Part shown: positions 53,781 to 63,855 of the stretch, in pieces
How the letters are laid out: every line of letters begins with the position of its first letter
How positions within the stretch are numbered: the first letter of the stretch is position 1
Source of the DNA: Pandoraea anapnoica
GTDB taxonomy: Bacteria > Pseudomonadota > Gammaproteobacteria > Burkholderiales > Burkholderiaceae
Assembly: GCF_902459765.1 (NCBI RefSeq)
Contig: NZ_CABPSP010000003.1
Location: 124,001 to 188,000, forward strand
Length of the DNA: 64,000 bases
Reading direction: 5' to 3'
Position numbers and translations under genes: made by a program
Notes under the pieces: generated by a model
Told to the model about the DNA's origin: nothing
The model's database searches: none
What the model saw: only the letters and a program-made list of their open reading frames with translations

Positions 53781-55439
53781 TCAGTCGTTGGCGTAGATGT
53801 CGACGTCCTTCGTCTCCTTGATGAAGAGCATGCCGATCACGAAGGTGATGAGCGCGATCACGATCGGGTACCAGAGGCCGGAGTAGATGTCGCCCTTGGC
53901 AGCCACGATGGCGAAGGCCGTTGCCGGGAGGAAGCCCCCGAACCAGCCGTTACCGATGTGATACGGCAACGACATCGAGGTGTAGCGAATGCGCGTCGGG
54001 AACATTTCCACCAGCATCGCTGCAATCGGGCCGTACACCATCGTTACGAAGATCACGAGAATCGCCAGCAGGATCACGACCATCGGCTTGTTCATCTGCG
54101 CCGGGTCGGCCTTCGGCGGATAGCCGTCAGCCTTGAGCGTGGCCGACATATCCGTCTCGAACGCCTTGGTCTTGTCCTTCGCGTCCGCTGCCTTGCCGTC
54201 GACCGACGAGATCACCTTGTCGCCAATCTTCACCGTGGCCATCGTGCCTGCCGGCGCGGCTTGGTTCTGATAGTTCAGACCGGCGCGCGACAGGTAGCTC
54301 TTCGCGATATCGCACGAGCTGGTGAACTTCGACGTGCCAACCGGGTTGAACTGGAACGAGCACTCGTTCGGATCGGCGATGACCGTGATCGGCGAACGGG
54401 CAGTGGCGGCTTCGAGCGCCGGGTTGGCGTAGTGCGTGAGCGCCTTGAAGATCGGGAAGTACAGCAGTGCGGCCAGCAGGCAGCCCGCCATGATGATCGG
54501 CTTGCGACCGATCTTGTCCGACAGCGCGCCGAAGAACACGAAGAACGGGCTGCCGATCAGCAGACCCAGCGCGACCATGATGTTCGCGGTGTTGCCGTCG
54601 ACCTTCAGCACCTGTGTCATGAAGAACAGCGAATAGAACTGGCCCGTGTACCACACGACTGCCTGACCAGCGGTCAAGCCGACCAGCGCCAGAATCACGA
54701 TCTTCAGGTTCTTCCACTGACCGAACGATTCCTTGAGCGGTGCCTTCGATCCCTTGCCTTCCGCCTTCATGCGCTGGAATGCCGGCGATTCGCTCAGTTG
54801 CATACGAATCCACAGCGACACGAGCAGCAGCACGATCGACAGAATGAACGGAATGCGCCAGCCCCAGTCGCCGAACGCCTCTTCACCCATCACCATGCGG
54901 GTGCCGAGAATCACGAGCAGCGAAAGGAAGAGGCCCAGCGTCGCGGTCGTCTGAATCCACGACGTGTAGAAGCCGCGACGGCCATGCGGCGCGTGCTCGG
55001 CAACGTACGTGGCAGCACCGCCGTATTCGCCGCCGAGGGCAAGACCCTGCAGCAGACGCATGGCGATAAAGATCACCGGCGCGGCGATGCCCCAGGACGC
55101 ATAGCCCGGCAGCAGACCGACGACCAGCGTCGACAGACCCATCAACGTGATGGTGACGAGGAACGTGTATTTGCGACCGACGAGGTCACCGATGCGACCG
55201 AACACGATGGCGCCGAACGGACGCACCGCGAAGCCCGCAGCAAACGACAGCAGTGTGAAGATGAAGGCCGCCGTCGGGTTGATCCCGGAGAAGAAGTGAC
55301 GGCTGATGAATGCGGCCAGCGAACCGGCCAGATAAAAGTCGTACCACTCGAACACCGTGCCCAGCGACGAAGCGAAGATGACCTTGCGTTCTTCTTTGGT
55401 CATCGGCGCGTGGGTGGTGGCTGCCGTTGTAGTAGCCAT
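53781..55439 (-). CDS. MHS-family (metabolite:H+ symporter) MFS transporter
   Basis: A 552-residue major facilitator of the metabolite:proton symporter group (ProP/KgtP/ShiA relatives). Motifs: SSLGTVFEWYDFYLAGSLAA in helix 1, AVRPFGAIVFGRIGDLVGRK in loop 2-3, RLLQGLALGGEYGGAATYVA in helix 4. Unlike ProP (500 residues), it has an inserted loop of about 110 residues between two late helices, with two cysteines (NECSFQFN and TSSCDIAK). Substrate probably an organic acid or osmolyte. The two-component genes just upstream may control it. Confidence 0.9.
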   Translation of the reverse strand: MATTTAATTHAPMTKEERKVIFASSLGTVFEWYDFYLAGSLAAFISRHFFSGINPTAAFIFTLLSFAAGFAVRPFGAIVFGRIGDLVGRKYTFLVTITLMGLSTLVVGLLPGYASWGIAAPVIFIAMRLLQGLALGGEYGGAATYVAEHAPHGRRGFYTSWIQTTATLGLFLSLLVILGTRMVMGEEAFGDWGWRIPFILSIVLLLVSLWIRMQLSESPAFQRMKAEGKGSKAPLKESFGQWKNLKIVILALVGLTAGQAVVWYTGQFYSLFFMTQVLKVDGNTANIMVALGLLIGSPFFVFFGALSDKIGRKPIIMAGCLLAALLYFPIFKALTHYANPALEAATARSPITVIADPNECSFQFNPVGTSKFTSSCDIAKSYLSRAGLNYQNQAAPAGTMATVKIGDKVISSVDGKAADAKDKTKAFETDMSATLKADGYPPKADPAQMNKPMVVILLAILVIFVTMVYGPIAAMLVEMFPTRIRYTSMSLPYHIGNGWFGGFLPATAFAIVAAKGDIYSGLWYPIVIALITFVIGMLFIKETKDVDIYAND

Positions 55440-55610
55440 GCGGTTGTCTCCTGTAATGTAAGCACGCCCCTGGGACGCACCCGGGCCGCTGCAAATGATT
55501 ATTGGAGGACAACCTTACCGCCGTCTGACGCCAAACTGACTCGAACCTTACGTTGCTAGGGACTTACCCTCGACTTTGGTCGAAAATTGGCCGTATTTAG
55601 CGGATTTACG

Positions 55611-57224
55611 TCATTCATGAGGGTTTTCGATAGGCACCTCGGCGAGCGGTAACGTCACCCGAATGAGTGTGCCGGTTGCTTCGGGATGCTGTGCATCGAC
55701 ATGATCGAGCACGCTCACATCGCCGCGATGAATCTGCACGATCTCGCGCACGATCGCGAGACCCAGTCCGCTGCCGTCGCTGTCGCTGCCGAGAATGCGA
55801 TAGAAGCGCTCGAACACGCGTGGACGCTCCGACGCAGGAATGCCCGGCCCCGTGTCCTCGACTTCAAGATGCACGAAGCCGTCGGACGCCTCGTGACGCA
55901 GCCGCACCGTCACCTTGCCGCCGGCCGGCGTATAGCGGATCGCATTGTCGATGAGGTTGTTGAGCAACTCGCGCAACATCACCGGCTGTCCGGACAGATG
56001 CACCGGAAACGGTGGCTCCTCGAAGCCGAGGTCGATCCGTTTGGCGAAGGCCGCCTGAAACCAGTCCTGCATGGCGCTGCGCGCGAGCAGGCTGAGGTTG
56101 AGCGGGGTGAAGGCGGCGGCGTCGTTGGCGCTGTTCTCGGCGCGCGCGAGTGCGAGCAACTGGTTGACGAGACGCGCTGCCTGTTCGGAGCTCATCGCGA
56201 TTTGCGAGAGCGAGCGGCGCAGTTCGTCGGGAGACGTCTGACGCAATGCCAGTTCGGCTTGCATGCGAAGGCCTGCAAGCGGTGTCTTGAGCTGATGTGC
56301 AGCATCCGCAATGAAGCGTTGCTGGAGTTTCATGTTCTGCTCAAGGCGGCCGAGCAGATCGTTCAGCGAATTGACGAGCGGCGCGATTTCCGGCGGCGCT
56401 TGTCGCGCTTCAAGTGGCGAAAGATCGTCGGGGCGCCGCGCGCGAATGTGCTCCTGCAACGCATGCAGCGGCGCGAGACCGCGCGACAGACCGAACCAGA
56501 CGAGCACGATGGCCAGCGGCAGAATCACGAACTGCGGCAGGATCACGCCCTTGATGATTTCGTTGGCCAACTGGCTGCGCTTGTCGAGCGTCTCCGCTAC
56601 CTGTACGAGCGCCATGCTGCCCGGCGGCTGCATGCGCGGCAGATCGACATAAGTGAACGCAACGCGAATGTCATTGCCGCCCACGGTTTCGTCGCGAAAC
56701 TGGACCACACCGGGTTGCGGACGGTCGTCTTCATGAGGCAGCGGCAGCTCCGCCGTGCCGCCAACGAGTTCTCCCTTCGCACCGAGCACCTGATAGTAGA
56801 TGTTGTCGGTCGCGTCGGCGCGCAGCAAATCGCGCGCGGGCATGGGCAGCGTGAGCGTGACCTGGCCTCGATCCGAGTGGACCTGCTGAGCGAGTACGTA
56901 AGTATTGGTCTCCAGCGCACGGTCGAACGGGCCGTTGGCAATCGATTTTGCGACGAGATACGTCACGGCAATGCTCATCGGCCAGAGCAGCAGCAACGGC
57001 GCGAGCATCCAGTCGAGGATCTCGCCGAAGAGCGAGCGCGGCGGCGGTTCGGCCTCGCGCTCTAATGGCGCGCCGAAGCCCGGACGTACAAACGGATCGG
57101 CGTAAGGGTCGAAGGGATCGGCGGCATCCGCGGGCGGGTGCCGTGGGTCGTCCTGATCGGCGTGAGACACGTTGTCCGACGACGCAGGCGCCGCGCGATG
57201 GGGGGGACGAAAGCTCAGACGCAT
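55611..57224 (-). CDS. Two-component sensor histidine kinase (TctE/QseC-like)
   Basis: A 537-residue membrane kinase. Residues 1-75 are Pro/Asp-rich and cytoplasmic, then a first membrane helix, a 2CSK_N-type periplasmic domain, a second helix (VILPQFVILPLAIVLVWFGL) and HAMP. The His box reads FIADAAHQLKTPLAGLR, the N box ELLNNLIDNAIRYTP, then DTGPGIP and GSGLGLAIVREIV. It begins 13 bases after the response regulator gene. The TctE group senses tricarboxylates or similar; the signal here is unknown. An MHS symporter gene lies 170 bases downstream. Confidence 0.93.
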   Translation of the reverse strand: MRLSFRPPHRAAPASSDNVSHADQDDPRHPPADAADPFDPYADPFVRPGFGAPLEREAEPPPRSLFGEILDWMLAPLLLLWPMSIAVTYLVAKSIANGPFDRALETNTYVLAQQVHSDRGQVTLTLPMPARDLLRADATDNIYYQVLGAKGELVGGTAELPLPHEDDRPQPGVVQFRDETVGGNDIRVAFTYVDLPRMQPPGSMALVQVAETLDKRSQLANEIIKGVILPQFVILPLAIVLVWFGLSRGLAPLHALQEHIRARRPDDLSPLEARQAPPEIAPLVNSLNDLLGRLEQNMKLQQRFIADAAHQLKTPLAGLRMQAELALRQTSPDELRRSLSQIAMSSEQAARLVNQLLALARAENSANDAAAFTPLNLSLLARSAMQDWFQAAFAKRIDLGFEEPPFPVHLSGQPVMLRELLNNLIDNAIRYTPAGGKVTVRLRHEASDGFVHLEVEDTGPGIPASERPRVFERFYRILGSDSDGSGLGLAIVREIVQIHRGDVSVLDHVDAQHPEATGTLIRVTLPLAEVPIENPHE

Positions 57225-57237
57225 CGGACGAGCCCGA

Positions 57238-57927
57238 TCATGCCGCGTTGGCGGGGGCCGCTGCCGGCTTCTCCAGACAATATCCCAGCCCGCGGATCGT
57301 GGCGATGCGTACACCGCTCGGCTCGATCTTCTTGCGCAGCCGGTGCATGTACACCTCAATGGCGTTGTTGCTCACCTCTTCGCCCCATCCGCACAGATGG
57401 TCGACGAGCTGTTCCTTGGAGACGAGCCGTCCGGTGCGCAGCAGCAGCACTTCGAGCAATTCGAGTTCGCGTGCGGACAGATCGAGCATCTGCTCGTTGA
57501 TATAGGCCGTGCGACCGACCTGATCGAAGCTCAGCGGCCCGTGGCGGATGACGGTCGAGCCACCACCTGCGCCTCGCCGCGTCAGCGCCCGCACGCGCGC
57601 TTCGAGTTCGGCGAGGGCGAACGGCTTGGCCATATAGTCGTCGGCACCGAGATCGAGGCCCTTCACGCGGGCGTCGACGCTGTCGGACGCGGTCAGGATC
57701 AGAACGGGCAAGTGGGAATTGCGGGCGCGCAGACGGCGCAGGACTTCGTGGCCGGGAAGGCGGGGCAGACCGAGGTCGAGAATCAGCAGGTCGAACGTCT
57801 GGGCGGACAGCGCGGAGTCGGCTTCGAGCCCCGTTTTGACGTGATCGACGGCGTAGCCCCCCTGGCGCAGCGAGCGAGTCAGGGCGTCGGCCAGAATGCT
57901 GTCATCCTCTGCGATGAGAATTCGCAT
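57238..57927 (-). CDS. Two-component response regulator (OmpR/PhoB family, TctD-like)
   Basis: A 229-residue regulator. The receiver domain has the acidic pair at residues 8-9, phosphorylation site Asp51 in DLLILDLGLPRLPG and Lys in DYMAKPFALAELEARVRAL. The winged-helix C-terminal domain ends with NAIEVYMHRLRKKIEP and TIRGLGYCLE. The ATG at 57927 gives the standard start MRILIAEDD; earlier in-frame codons are not family-like. It is divergent from recA across 202 bases and is cotranscribed with its kinase. Confidence 0.95.
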   Translation of the reverse strand: MRILIAEDDSILADALTRSLRQGGYAVDHVKTGLEADSALSAQTFDLLILDLGLPRLPGHEVLRRLRARNSHLPVLILTASDSVDARVKGLDLGADDYMAKPFALAELEARVRALTRRGAGGGSTVIRHGPLSFDQVGRTAYINEQMLDLSARELELLEVLLLRTGRLVSKEQLVDHLCGWGEEVSNNAIEVYMHRLRKKIEPSGVRIATIRGLGYCLEKPAAAPANAA

Positions 57928-58057
57928 GGGCGTGATAGGCTTGTGTAGGCACCAATGCCTGACGGCACGGGCGTGTCTCCTGTGATGTTGCGGCGCGTGG
58001 TTCGCGGCTTTTTTTGTCGTTTCGGCGCTTTCGGACAACAGGCACTTGCAAAGAGCA

Positions 58058-58073
58058 CTGGTTTTTTATACAG
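58058..58073 (+). promoter_or_regulatory. LexA (SOS) box of recA
   Basis: CTGGTTTTTTATACAG matches the CTGT-N8-ACAG LexA consensus except for one base, 56 bases before the recA start. A TTGCAA and a TTATAC beside it could be the -35 and -10. Confidence 0.75.
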
Positions 58074-58129
58074 TACCGGCAGTCACGCCTCACTCGAGCC
58101 GTCTCGCTCATCATATCAAAGGACGATTC

Positions 58130-59194
58130 ATGGAAGAAAGCAAGAAAGGGTCTGCCAATCTGTCGGCCGAGAAAGGCAAGGCGCTCGCCGCCGCCCTCGC
58201 GCAGATCGAGAAGCAATTCGGCAAGGGCTCGATCATGCGTCTTGGCGACGGCGAGGTCGAAGCGGACATCCAGGTCGTCTCCACGGGCTCGCTGGGTCTG
58301 GACATCGCGCTGGGCGTCGGTGGCCTGCCGCGCGGCCGTGTGATCGAAATCTACGGCCCGGAATCGTCGGGTAAGACCACGCTCACGTTGCAAGTCGTGG
58401 CGGAAATGCAGAAGATCGGTGGCACCTGCGCGTTCATCGACGCAGAACACGCCCTCGACGTCGGTTACGCCAACAAGCTGGGCGTCTCGGTGCCGGAACT
58501 GCTGATCTCGCAGCCGGACACGGGCGAACAGGCCCTGGAAATCGCCGATGCGCTGGTGCGCTCGGGCTCGATCGACCTCATCATCATCGACTCGGTTGCG
58601 GCACTGGTGCCGAAGGCCGAAATCGAAGGCGAGATGGGTGATTCTCTGCCGGGTCTTCAGGCACGTCTGATGTCGCAGGCGCTGCGTAAGCTGACCGGCA
58701 CGATCAAGCGCACGAATTGCACGGTGATCTTCATCAATCAGATTCGTATGAAGATCGGCGTCATGTTCGGCAACCCGGAAACGACGACGGGCGGCAACGC
58801 ACTGAAGTTCTACTCGTCGGTGCGTCTGGACATCCGCCGTATCGGTTCGATCAAGAAGGGCGACGAGGTGGTCGGTAACGAAACCCGCGTCAAGGTCGTC
58901 AAGAACAAGGTGTCGCCGCCGTTCCGCGAAGCGATTTTCGACATCCTCTACGGCCAGGGTATCTCGCGCGAAGGCGAAATCATCGATCTGGGTGTCAACG
59001 CGAAGATCGTCGAGAAGGCCGGTGCCTGGTACAGCTACAACGGCGAGAAGATCGGTCAGGGCAAGGACAACGCGCGTGAATTTTTGCGCGAAAATCCGGA
59101 AATCGCTCATGAGATCGAGAACAAGGTACGTGCATCGCTGGGTGTGACGGCGATCAACGAAACCGGTGAGATCGAAGCAGAAGACGAGGCCTGA
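58130..59194 (+). CDS. recA: Recombinase RecA
   Basis: RecA binds single-stranded DNA, drives strand exchange and triggers LexA cleavage. The 354-residue product has Walker [10 protein letters not shown] at residues 76-84, Walker [12 protein letters not shown], the loop L1/L2 region [10 protein letters not shown] and [20 protein letters not shown], and an acidic C-terminus (EIEAEDEA). ATG 58130 follows AAAGGA by eight bases and gives the normal RecA start ([19 protein letters not shown]). Regulated by an SOS box upstream. recX follows beyond a terminator. Confidence 0.98.
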   Translation: MEESKKGSANLSAEKGKALAAALAQIEKQFGKGSIMRLGDGEVEADIQVVSTGSLGLDIALGVGGLPRGRVIEIYGPESSGKTTLTLQVVAEMQKIGGTCAFIDAEHALDVGYANKLGVSVPELLISQPDTGEQALEIADALVRSGSIDLIIIDSVAALVPKAEIEGEMGDSLPGLQARLMSQALRKLTGTIKRTNCTVIFINQIRMKIGVMFGNPETTTGGNALKFYSSVRLDIRRIGSIKKGDEVVGNETRVKVVKNKVSPPFREAIFDILYGQGISREGEIIDLGVNAKIVEKAGAWYSYNGEKIGQGKDNAREFLRENPEIAHEIENKVRASLGVTAINETGEIEAEDEA

Positions 59195-59224
59195 TCGTTT
59201 GATTGGCGCCTGAGTTTTTGGAAC

Positions 59225-59261
59225 GGCAGCGCGAAGCCTTACGGCGTCGCGCTGCCGTTTT
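59225..59261 (+). terminator. Intrinsic terminator between recA and recX
   Basis: GGCAGCGCGA (59225-59234) pairs with TCGCGCTGCC (59247-59256) and GTTTTGC follows. Read-through probably feeds recX, giving lower RecX than RecA levels, as in other proteobacteria. Confidence 0.8.
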
Positions 59262-59298
59262 GCATTCTTGCTGCAAATAGCAGCGCTACGATGAACTC

Positions 59299-59844
59299 AT
59301 GATCAATCGACGTCCTCCCCGTGATCCGAATGCGCCTCCGCCCCCGCCGGGCGACGCGGCCGTCGCGGTCAAGCGGTCTCGCAAACCGACGCTGAGTCTG
59401 AAAGGGCGCGCGCTGTCCTATCTGGCACGTCGCGAATACAGTCGGGCGGAACTGCGTCGCAAGCTCACGCCTTACGCGGATGCCGAGGATCCCGAAGCAC
59501 TCGAGCGCGTACTCGACGCGCTTGAGCAGGAACGATGGCTGTCGAACGAACGGTTCGCGGAAAGCGTGGTGAACCGGCGCGCCTCGCGCATGGGTACGAC
59601 GCGTATCGTCGGCGAGCTCAAGCAGCATCAGGTCGACGCGCAAACCGTCGCTGCGATCTCCGAGCAGTTGCGGGAGACCGAACTCGCGCGCGCCCGAGCC
59701 GTCTGGCAAAAGAAGTTCGGCGAGGTCGCAACAACGCCCGAAGCGCGTGCCAAGCAGATGCGCTTTCTGGCGGCACGTGGTTTCTCGCGTACCGTTATCA
59801 GCAAAATCGTGCGAGGGACGGACGAGTTTCTGGACGACGTCTGA
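59299..59844 (+). CDS. recX: Regulatory protein RecX
   Basis: RecX caps RecA filaments and limits recombination. The 181-residue product is helical and basic, with the RecX repeats: ALSYLARREYSRAELRRKL, LERVLDALEQERWLSNERFA and the last helix RFLAARGFSRTVISKIV. The first 30 residues are a Pro-rich extension (PNAPPPPPGD). It lies 104 bases after recA behind a terminator. The start ATG at 59299 follows a weak site. Confidence 0.94.
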   Translation: MINRRPPRDPNAPPPPPGDAAVAVKRSRKPTLSLKGRALSYLARREYSRAELRRKLTPYADAEDPEALERVLDALEQERWLSNERFAESVVNRRASRMGTTRIVGELKQHQVDAQTVAAISEQLRETELARARAVWQKKFGEVATTPEARAKQMRFLAARGFSRTVISKIVRGTDEFLDDV

Positions 59845-60026
59845 CGCAGATGTCTTCACTTTCGTTATGGATGCGTGCGTATTCATCGACGAAGCGTTCG
59901 TTGCGTCCGGCTTCACGCAACCCGCGTGAATGCTCGCGTGACACGACGATGAACCTCGTGTGACGCGTGGTGTCTCGCTTATCGCGATATGGCGTCGCAC
60001 CATGCGCGCCCGTCACTCGGAATTTT

Positions 60027-60116
60027 TATAATCCGACCGATGGGTCGGGTAATTCCGCCTTATGCGACGGGCTTCTGCTGCGCTGCGGCAGACGGCGCTG
60101 TCGCCTATGCTAGAAT
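60027..60116 (+). promoter_or_regulatory. Candidate promoters for DUF2889-sucCD
   Basis: The 309-base gap after recX holds no gene. Two -10 candidates face the DUF2889 gene: a perfect TATAAT at 60027-60032 and an extended -10 TGCTAGAAT at 60108-60116, 38 bases before the start. Neither has a good -35. Confidence 0.4.
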
Positions 60117-60153
60117 CAAGATCTTTCTGCGTTCATGCATTGCACACTTCCGC

Positions 60154-60834
60154 ATGCCGCTCTCCGCGCCTGCCCCTCGTACCTTGCGTCACCGTCGCAC
60201 GATCGCTGTTGAAGCGTATTCGCGCGAGGATGGCCTATGGGACATCGAAGCCCGACTCACCGATCACAAGGATCGGGATTTTGCATTGGCAACGGGCCTT
60301 CGCAAGGAGGGCACGCCGATCCACGAGCTATGGCTGCGGCTGACGATCGACGAAGATTTCGAAGTGCATGACGCCGAGGCCGTCTCCGACTGGGTGCCTT
60401 ATCCCGGCATTTGCGATCAGATCGGCCCCGAATATCGTCAATTGATCGGTCTTAACCTGCGGCACGGCTTCCGGCGCGGGGTTCGCGAGCGCCTCGGCGG
60501 CGCGGCGGGCTGTACCCATCTCACAGAACTTTGCAGTGTCCTGCCGACGGCAGCGATTCAGGCGTTTGCCGGCGTGGTGATTCATACCCCCGACACGGCA
60601 GCGGCCAACGATGCCGATAATTCGACACCTCCTTTCCAACTCGGACATTGTCACGCCCTGCGGTTTGATGGCGAGGCGGTGCGCCGGTTTTACCCGCGCT
60701 GGTTCAACGGCCGCGCAAACGATCGAGCGAACGAGCCCACGACGCCCGTCACATCAGAAGCGGTGCGCGATGCGGCCTCGACTCGCAAGCTCGAACCCAA
60801 ACTTCCAACTCAGCAAGAAGGGAATCACGCATGA
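60154..60834 (+). CDS. DUF2889 domain-containing protein
   Basis: A 226-residue protein of the DUF2889 family, function unknown. The body starts [20 protein letters not shown] and contains [15 protein letters not shown], the Cys/His-rich [20 protein letters not shown] and a C-terminal disordered tail. The ATG at 60154 is chosen because upstream in-frame residues are not conserved-looking. Its stop overlaps the sucC start as ATGA (60831-60834), so it is coupled to the TCA-cycle genes. Confidence 0.9.
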   Translation: MPLSAPAPRTLRHRRTIAVEAYSREDGLWDIEARLTDHKDRDFALATGLRKEGTPIHELWLRLTIDEDFEVHDAEAVSDWVPYPGICDQIGPEYRQLIGLNLRHGFRRGVRERLGGAAGCTHLTELCSVLPTAAIQAFAGVVIHTPDTAAANDADNSTPPFQLGHCHALRFDGEAVRRFYPRWFNGRANDRANEPTTPVTSEAVRDAASTRKLEPKLPTQQEGNHA

Positions 60835-61997
60835 AGATTCATGAGTATCAAGGCAAGGAAATCCTCCGGAAATTCGGAGTCGCGGTGCCCCGCGGCATTC
60901 CGGCGTTTTCCGTGGACGAGGCCGTGAAGGCAGCCGAAGAACTCGGCGGTCCGGTTTGGGTGGTCAAGGCCCAGATTCACGCAGGCGGTCGCGGTAAGGG
61001 CGGCGGCGTGAAGGTTGCCAAGACGATCGAGCAAGTGCGTGAATACGCCAGCCAGATCCTCGGCATGCAACTGGTCACGCACCAGACCGGTCCGGAAGGT
61101 CAGAAGGTCAATCGCCTGCTGATCGAAGAAGGCGCCGACATCAACAACGAACTGTACGTCAGCCTGGTGGTTGACCGCGTCACGCAGAAGATCGTGATGA
61201 TGGGTTCGAGCGAAGGCGGCATGGACATCGAAGAAGTCGCCGAAAAGCACCCGGAACTGATCCACCACGTTGTGATCGATCCGTCGGTTGGCCTGACGGA
61301 CGCGCAAGCCGACGACTTCGCAAAGAAGATCAGCGTGCCGGAAGGTTCGGTGTCGCAAGCGCGCACGATTCTGCAAGGTCTGTACAAGGCCTTCTGGGAA
61401 ACGGACGCTTCGCTGGCCGAAATCAACCCGCTGAACGTGAGCAAGAACGGCACGGTCACGGCACTGGACGCCAAGTTCAACTTCGACTCGAACGCCCTGT
61501 ATCGTCATCCGGAAATCGTCGCGTACCGCGATCTGGACGAAGAAGATCCGGCTGAAGTCGAAGCCTCGAAGTTCGATCTGGCCTACATCTCGCTCGACGG
61601 CAACATCGGCTGCCTGGTGAACGGCGCCGGTCTGGCCATGGCCACGATGGACACCATCAAGCTGTTCGGCGGCGAGCCGGCCAACTTCCTGGACGTGGGC
61701 GGTGGCGCCACGGCAGAGAAGGTGACCGAAGCGTTCAAGATCATGCTGAAGAACCCGAACCTGACGGCCATTCTGGTCAACATCTTCGGTGGCATCATGC
61801 GCTGCGACGTGATCGCCGAAGGCGTGATCACGGCGTCGAAGGCTGTGTCGCTCAAGGTGCCGCTCGTCGTGCGCATGAAGGGCACGAACGAAGACCTGGG
61901 CAAGAAGATGCTCGCCGAATCCGGTCTGCCGATCATCTCCGCGGACAGCATGGAAGAAGCTGCCCAGAAGGTTGTCGCGGCTGCCGCAGGCAAGTAA
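60831..61997 (+). CDS. sucC: Succinate--CoA ligase (ADP-forming) subunit beta
   Basis: SucC forms the ATP-grasp beta subunit of succinyl-CoA synthetase, which makes ATP from succinyl-CoA in the TCA cycle. The 388-residue product equals E. coli in length, with [17 protein letters not shown] at the start, [20 protein letters not shown] as nucleotide site, EINPLNV and the [15 protein letters not shown] power-helix region. ATGA overlap with DUF2889 upstream. sucD begins 86 bases on. Confidence 0.98.
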   Translation: MKIHEYQGKEILRKFGVAVPRGIPAFSVDEAVKAAEELGGPVWVVKAQIHAGGRGKGGGVKVAKTIEQVREYASQILGMQLVTHQTGPEGQKVNRLLIEEGADINNELYVSLVVDRVTQKIVMMGSSEGGMDIEEVAEKHPELIHHVVIDPSVGLTDAQADDFAKKISVPEGSVSQARTILQGLYKAFWETDASLAEINPLNVSKNGTVTALDAKFNFDSNALYRHPEIVAYRDLDEEDPAEVEASKFDLAYISLDGNIGCLVNGAGLAMATMDTIKLFGGEPANFLDVGGGATAEKVTEAFKIMLKNPNLTAILVNIFGGIMRCDVIAEGVITASKAVSLKVPLVVRMKGTNEDLGKKMLAESGLPIISADSMEEAAQKVVAAAAGK

Positions 61998-62082
61998 CCA
62001 GAACAGTCGAAGCCATTGCGGCGTGCCGCTCCCGAAAGGCTGAGCGCACACCGTCAGGCAACAGGACGAAGGAAATCAAGCA

Positions 62083-62964
62083 ATGTCGATTCTGATCAAC
62101 AAAGATACCAAGGTCATCACCCAAGGTATTACTGGCAAGACCGGCCAGTTCCACACCCGCATGTGCCGCGAATACGCGAACGGCAAGAACGCGTTCGTCG
62201 CTGGCGTGAACCCGAAGAAGGCCGGCGAAGACTTCGAAGGCATTCCGATCTACGGTTCGGTGAAGGACGCCAAGGAACAGACCGGTGCAACCGTGTCGGT
62301 GATCTACGTGCCGCCCGCAGGCGCTGCTGCCGCCATCTGGGAAGCCGTCGAAGCCGACCTGGATCTGGCGATCTGTATCACGGAAGGCATTCCGGTCCGT
62401 GACATGATCGAAGTGAAGGACCGTATGCGTCGCGAAGGTCGCAAGACCCTGCTGCTCGGACCGAACTGCCCGGGCGTGATCACGCCGGACGAACTGAAGA
62501 TCGGCATCATGCCGGGTCACATCCACAAGAAGGGTCGCATCGGCGTGGTCTCGCGCTCGGGCACCCTGACGTACGAAGCCGTGGGCCAGCTGACCGCTCT
62601 GGGTCTGGGCCAGTCGAGCGCCGTCGGTATCGGTGGCGACCCGATCAACGGTCTGAAGCACATCGACGTCATGCAAATGTTCAACGACGATCCGGAAACG
62701 GACGCCGTGATCATGATCGGTGAAATCGGTGGTCCGGACGAAGCCGCTGCCGCCGAGTGGATCAAGGGCAACATGAAGAAGCCGGTCGTCGGCTTCATCG
62801 CAGGCGTCACGGCGCCCCCGGGCAAGCGCATGGGCCACGCCGGCGCGCTGATCTCGGGCGGTGCCGATACGGCCGAAGCCAAGCTGGCCATCATGGATGC
62901 CTGCGGCATCAAGGTGACCCGCAACCCGTCGGAAATGGGCCGTCTGCTCAAGGCAGCGCTGTAA
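62083..62964 (+). CDS. sucD: Succinate--CoA ligase (ADP-forming) subunit alpha
   Basis: SucD binds CoA and carries the phosphorylated histidine. The 293-residue product shows [20 protein letters not shown] near the start, the CoA-binding [30 protein letters not shown] and the active-site loop [17 protein letters not shown] with the His near residue 252. An AAGGA precedes the ATG. A terminator follows after 60 bases. Confidence 0.98.
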   Translation: MSILINKDTKVITQGITGKTGQFHTRMCREYANGKNAFVAGVNPKKAGEDFEGIPIYGSVKDAKEQTGATVSVIYVPPAGAAAAIWEAVEADLDLAICITEGIPVRDMIEVKDRMRREGRKTLLLGPNCPGVITPDELKIGIMPGHIHKKGRIGVVSRSGTLTYEAVGQLTALGLGQSSAVGIGGDPINGLKHIDVMQMFNDDPETDAVIMIGEIGGPDEAAAAEWIKGNMKKPVVGFIAGVTAPPGKRMGHAGALISGGADTAEAKLAIMDACGIKVTRNPSEMGRLLKAAL

Positions 62965-63025
62965 TTCCCGCCGGACGACCCAGTCGTTGCAGTCGCCGGA
63001 ACCGGCAGCTGCGCGTCGGGTCTTG

Positions 63026-63061
63026 AAAGAGGGAGCTCAGAACATCGGGCTCCCTCTTTTG
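63026..63061 (+). terminator. Intrinsic terminator of the sucCD operon
   Basis: AAAGAGGGAGC (63026-63036) pairs with GCTCCCTCTTT (63049-63059), followed by TGTCTTT. Confidence 0.88.
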
Positions 63062-63126
63062 TCTTTGTGCCGTGATTGGCATCATCCGTCTGACTGGTTT
63101 CAAACGTTCCCCGAGGATTTCCGCGC

Positions 63127-63855
63127 ATGCTTGCGTTTTTTGCCGAGCTGAACTGGGCCGCCGTGCTGCAGATCATCATGATCGACATCCTGCTGGGTGG
63201 CGACAACGCTGTGGTGATCGCGCTCGCCTGCCGCAATCTGCCGGCCAAGCAACGCCTGCAAGGCATTGTCTGGGGCACGATCGGCGCAATCGTCCTGCGT
63301 GTGATTCTGATTGCGTTTGCCGTGACGCTGCTCGCCGTGCCATATCTGAAGGCCGTTGGCGGGTTGTTGCTGCTCTGGATCGGTACCAAGCTGCTGGTGC
63401 CAGACCATGATGCGCACGACAGCGTCAAACCCGCCGACAAGCTGTGGACAGCGGTCAAGACCATCATCGTGGCCGATCTGGTGATGAGCATCGATAACGT
63501 GATCGCCATTGCCGGGGCTGCGGAAGGCGCGGCCGACCATCATCAATTGCCGCTGGTGATCTTCGGTCTGCTCGTGAGCATTCCGCTCATCGTCTGGGGC
63601 TCGCAACTGGTGCTCAAGGCGCTTGATCGTTTCCCGTTCATCGTGATGGCAGGGGCGGCGTTGCTCGGATGGATTGCTGGCGGTCTGATCGTCTCGGACC
63701 CGGGCGTCGGTCATCTGCTGCACTTGCCGGGCGACGCGGCGAAATACACGCATTACGTGGCGTCGGCTATCGGCGCGCTGTTCGTTCTGATCGCGGGGTT
63801 GGTGCTCAAGCGACGCAGCGAGGCACGTCAGGTGCGTGCAACCTCTTCGAAATAA
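63127..63855 (+). CDS. TerC family membrane protein (second copy, YjbE-like)
   Basis: A 242-residue protein with about seven helices and the paired TerC motifs IMIDILLGGDNAVVIALACR near residue 20 and ADLVMSIDNVIAIAGAAEG near residue 120. The GGDNA version and length place it closer to the YjbE/YkoY branch than the copy at 50.7 kb. A role in metal (manganese or calcium) export is known for relatives, not shown here. It lies between the sucCD terminator and a 145-base right-edge stretch in which I see no gene. Confidence 0.92.
   Translation: MLAFFAELNWAAVLQIIMIDILLGGDNAVVIALACRNLPAKQRLQGIVWGTIGAIVLRVILIAFAVTLLAVPYLKAVGGLLLLWIGTKLLVPDHDAHDSVKPADKLWTAVKTIIVADLVMSIDNVIAIAGAAEGAADHHQLPLVIFGLLVSIPLIVWGSQLVLKALDRFPFIVMAGAALLGWIAGGLIVSDPGVGHLLHLPGDAAKYTHYVASAIGALFVLIAGLVLKRRSEARQVRATSSK

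Noticed and set aside
53673-55559. Open frame of over 600 codons on the plus strand opposite the MHS transporter
   Set aside because: Composition is extreme (Arg/His/Gln-rich) with no family likeness; the minus strand encodes an intact transporter.
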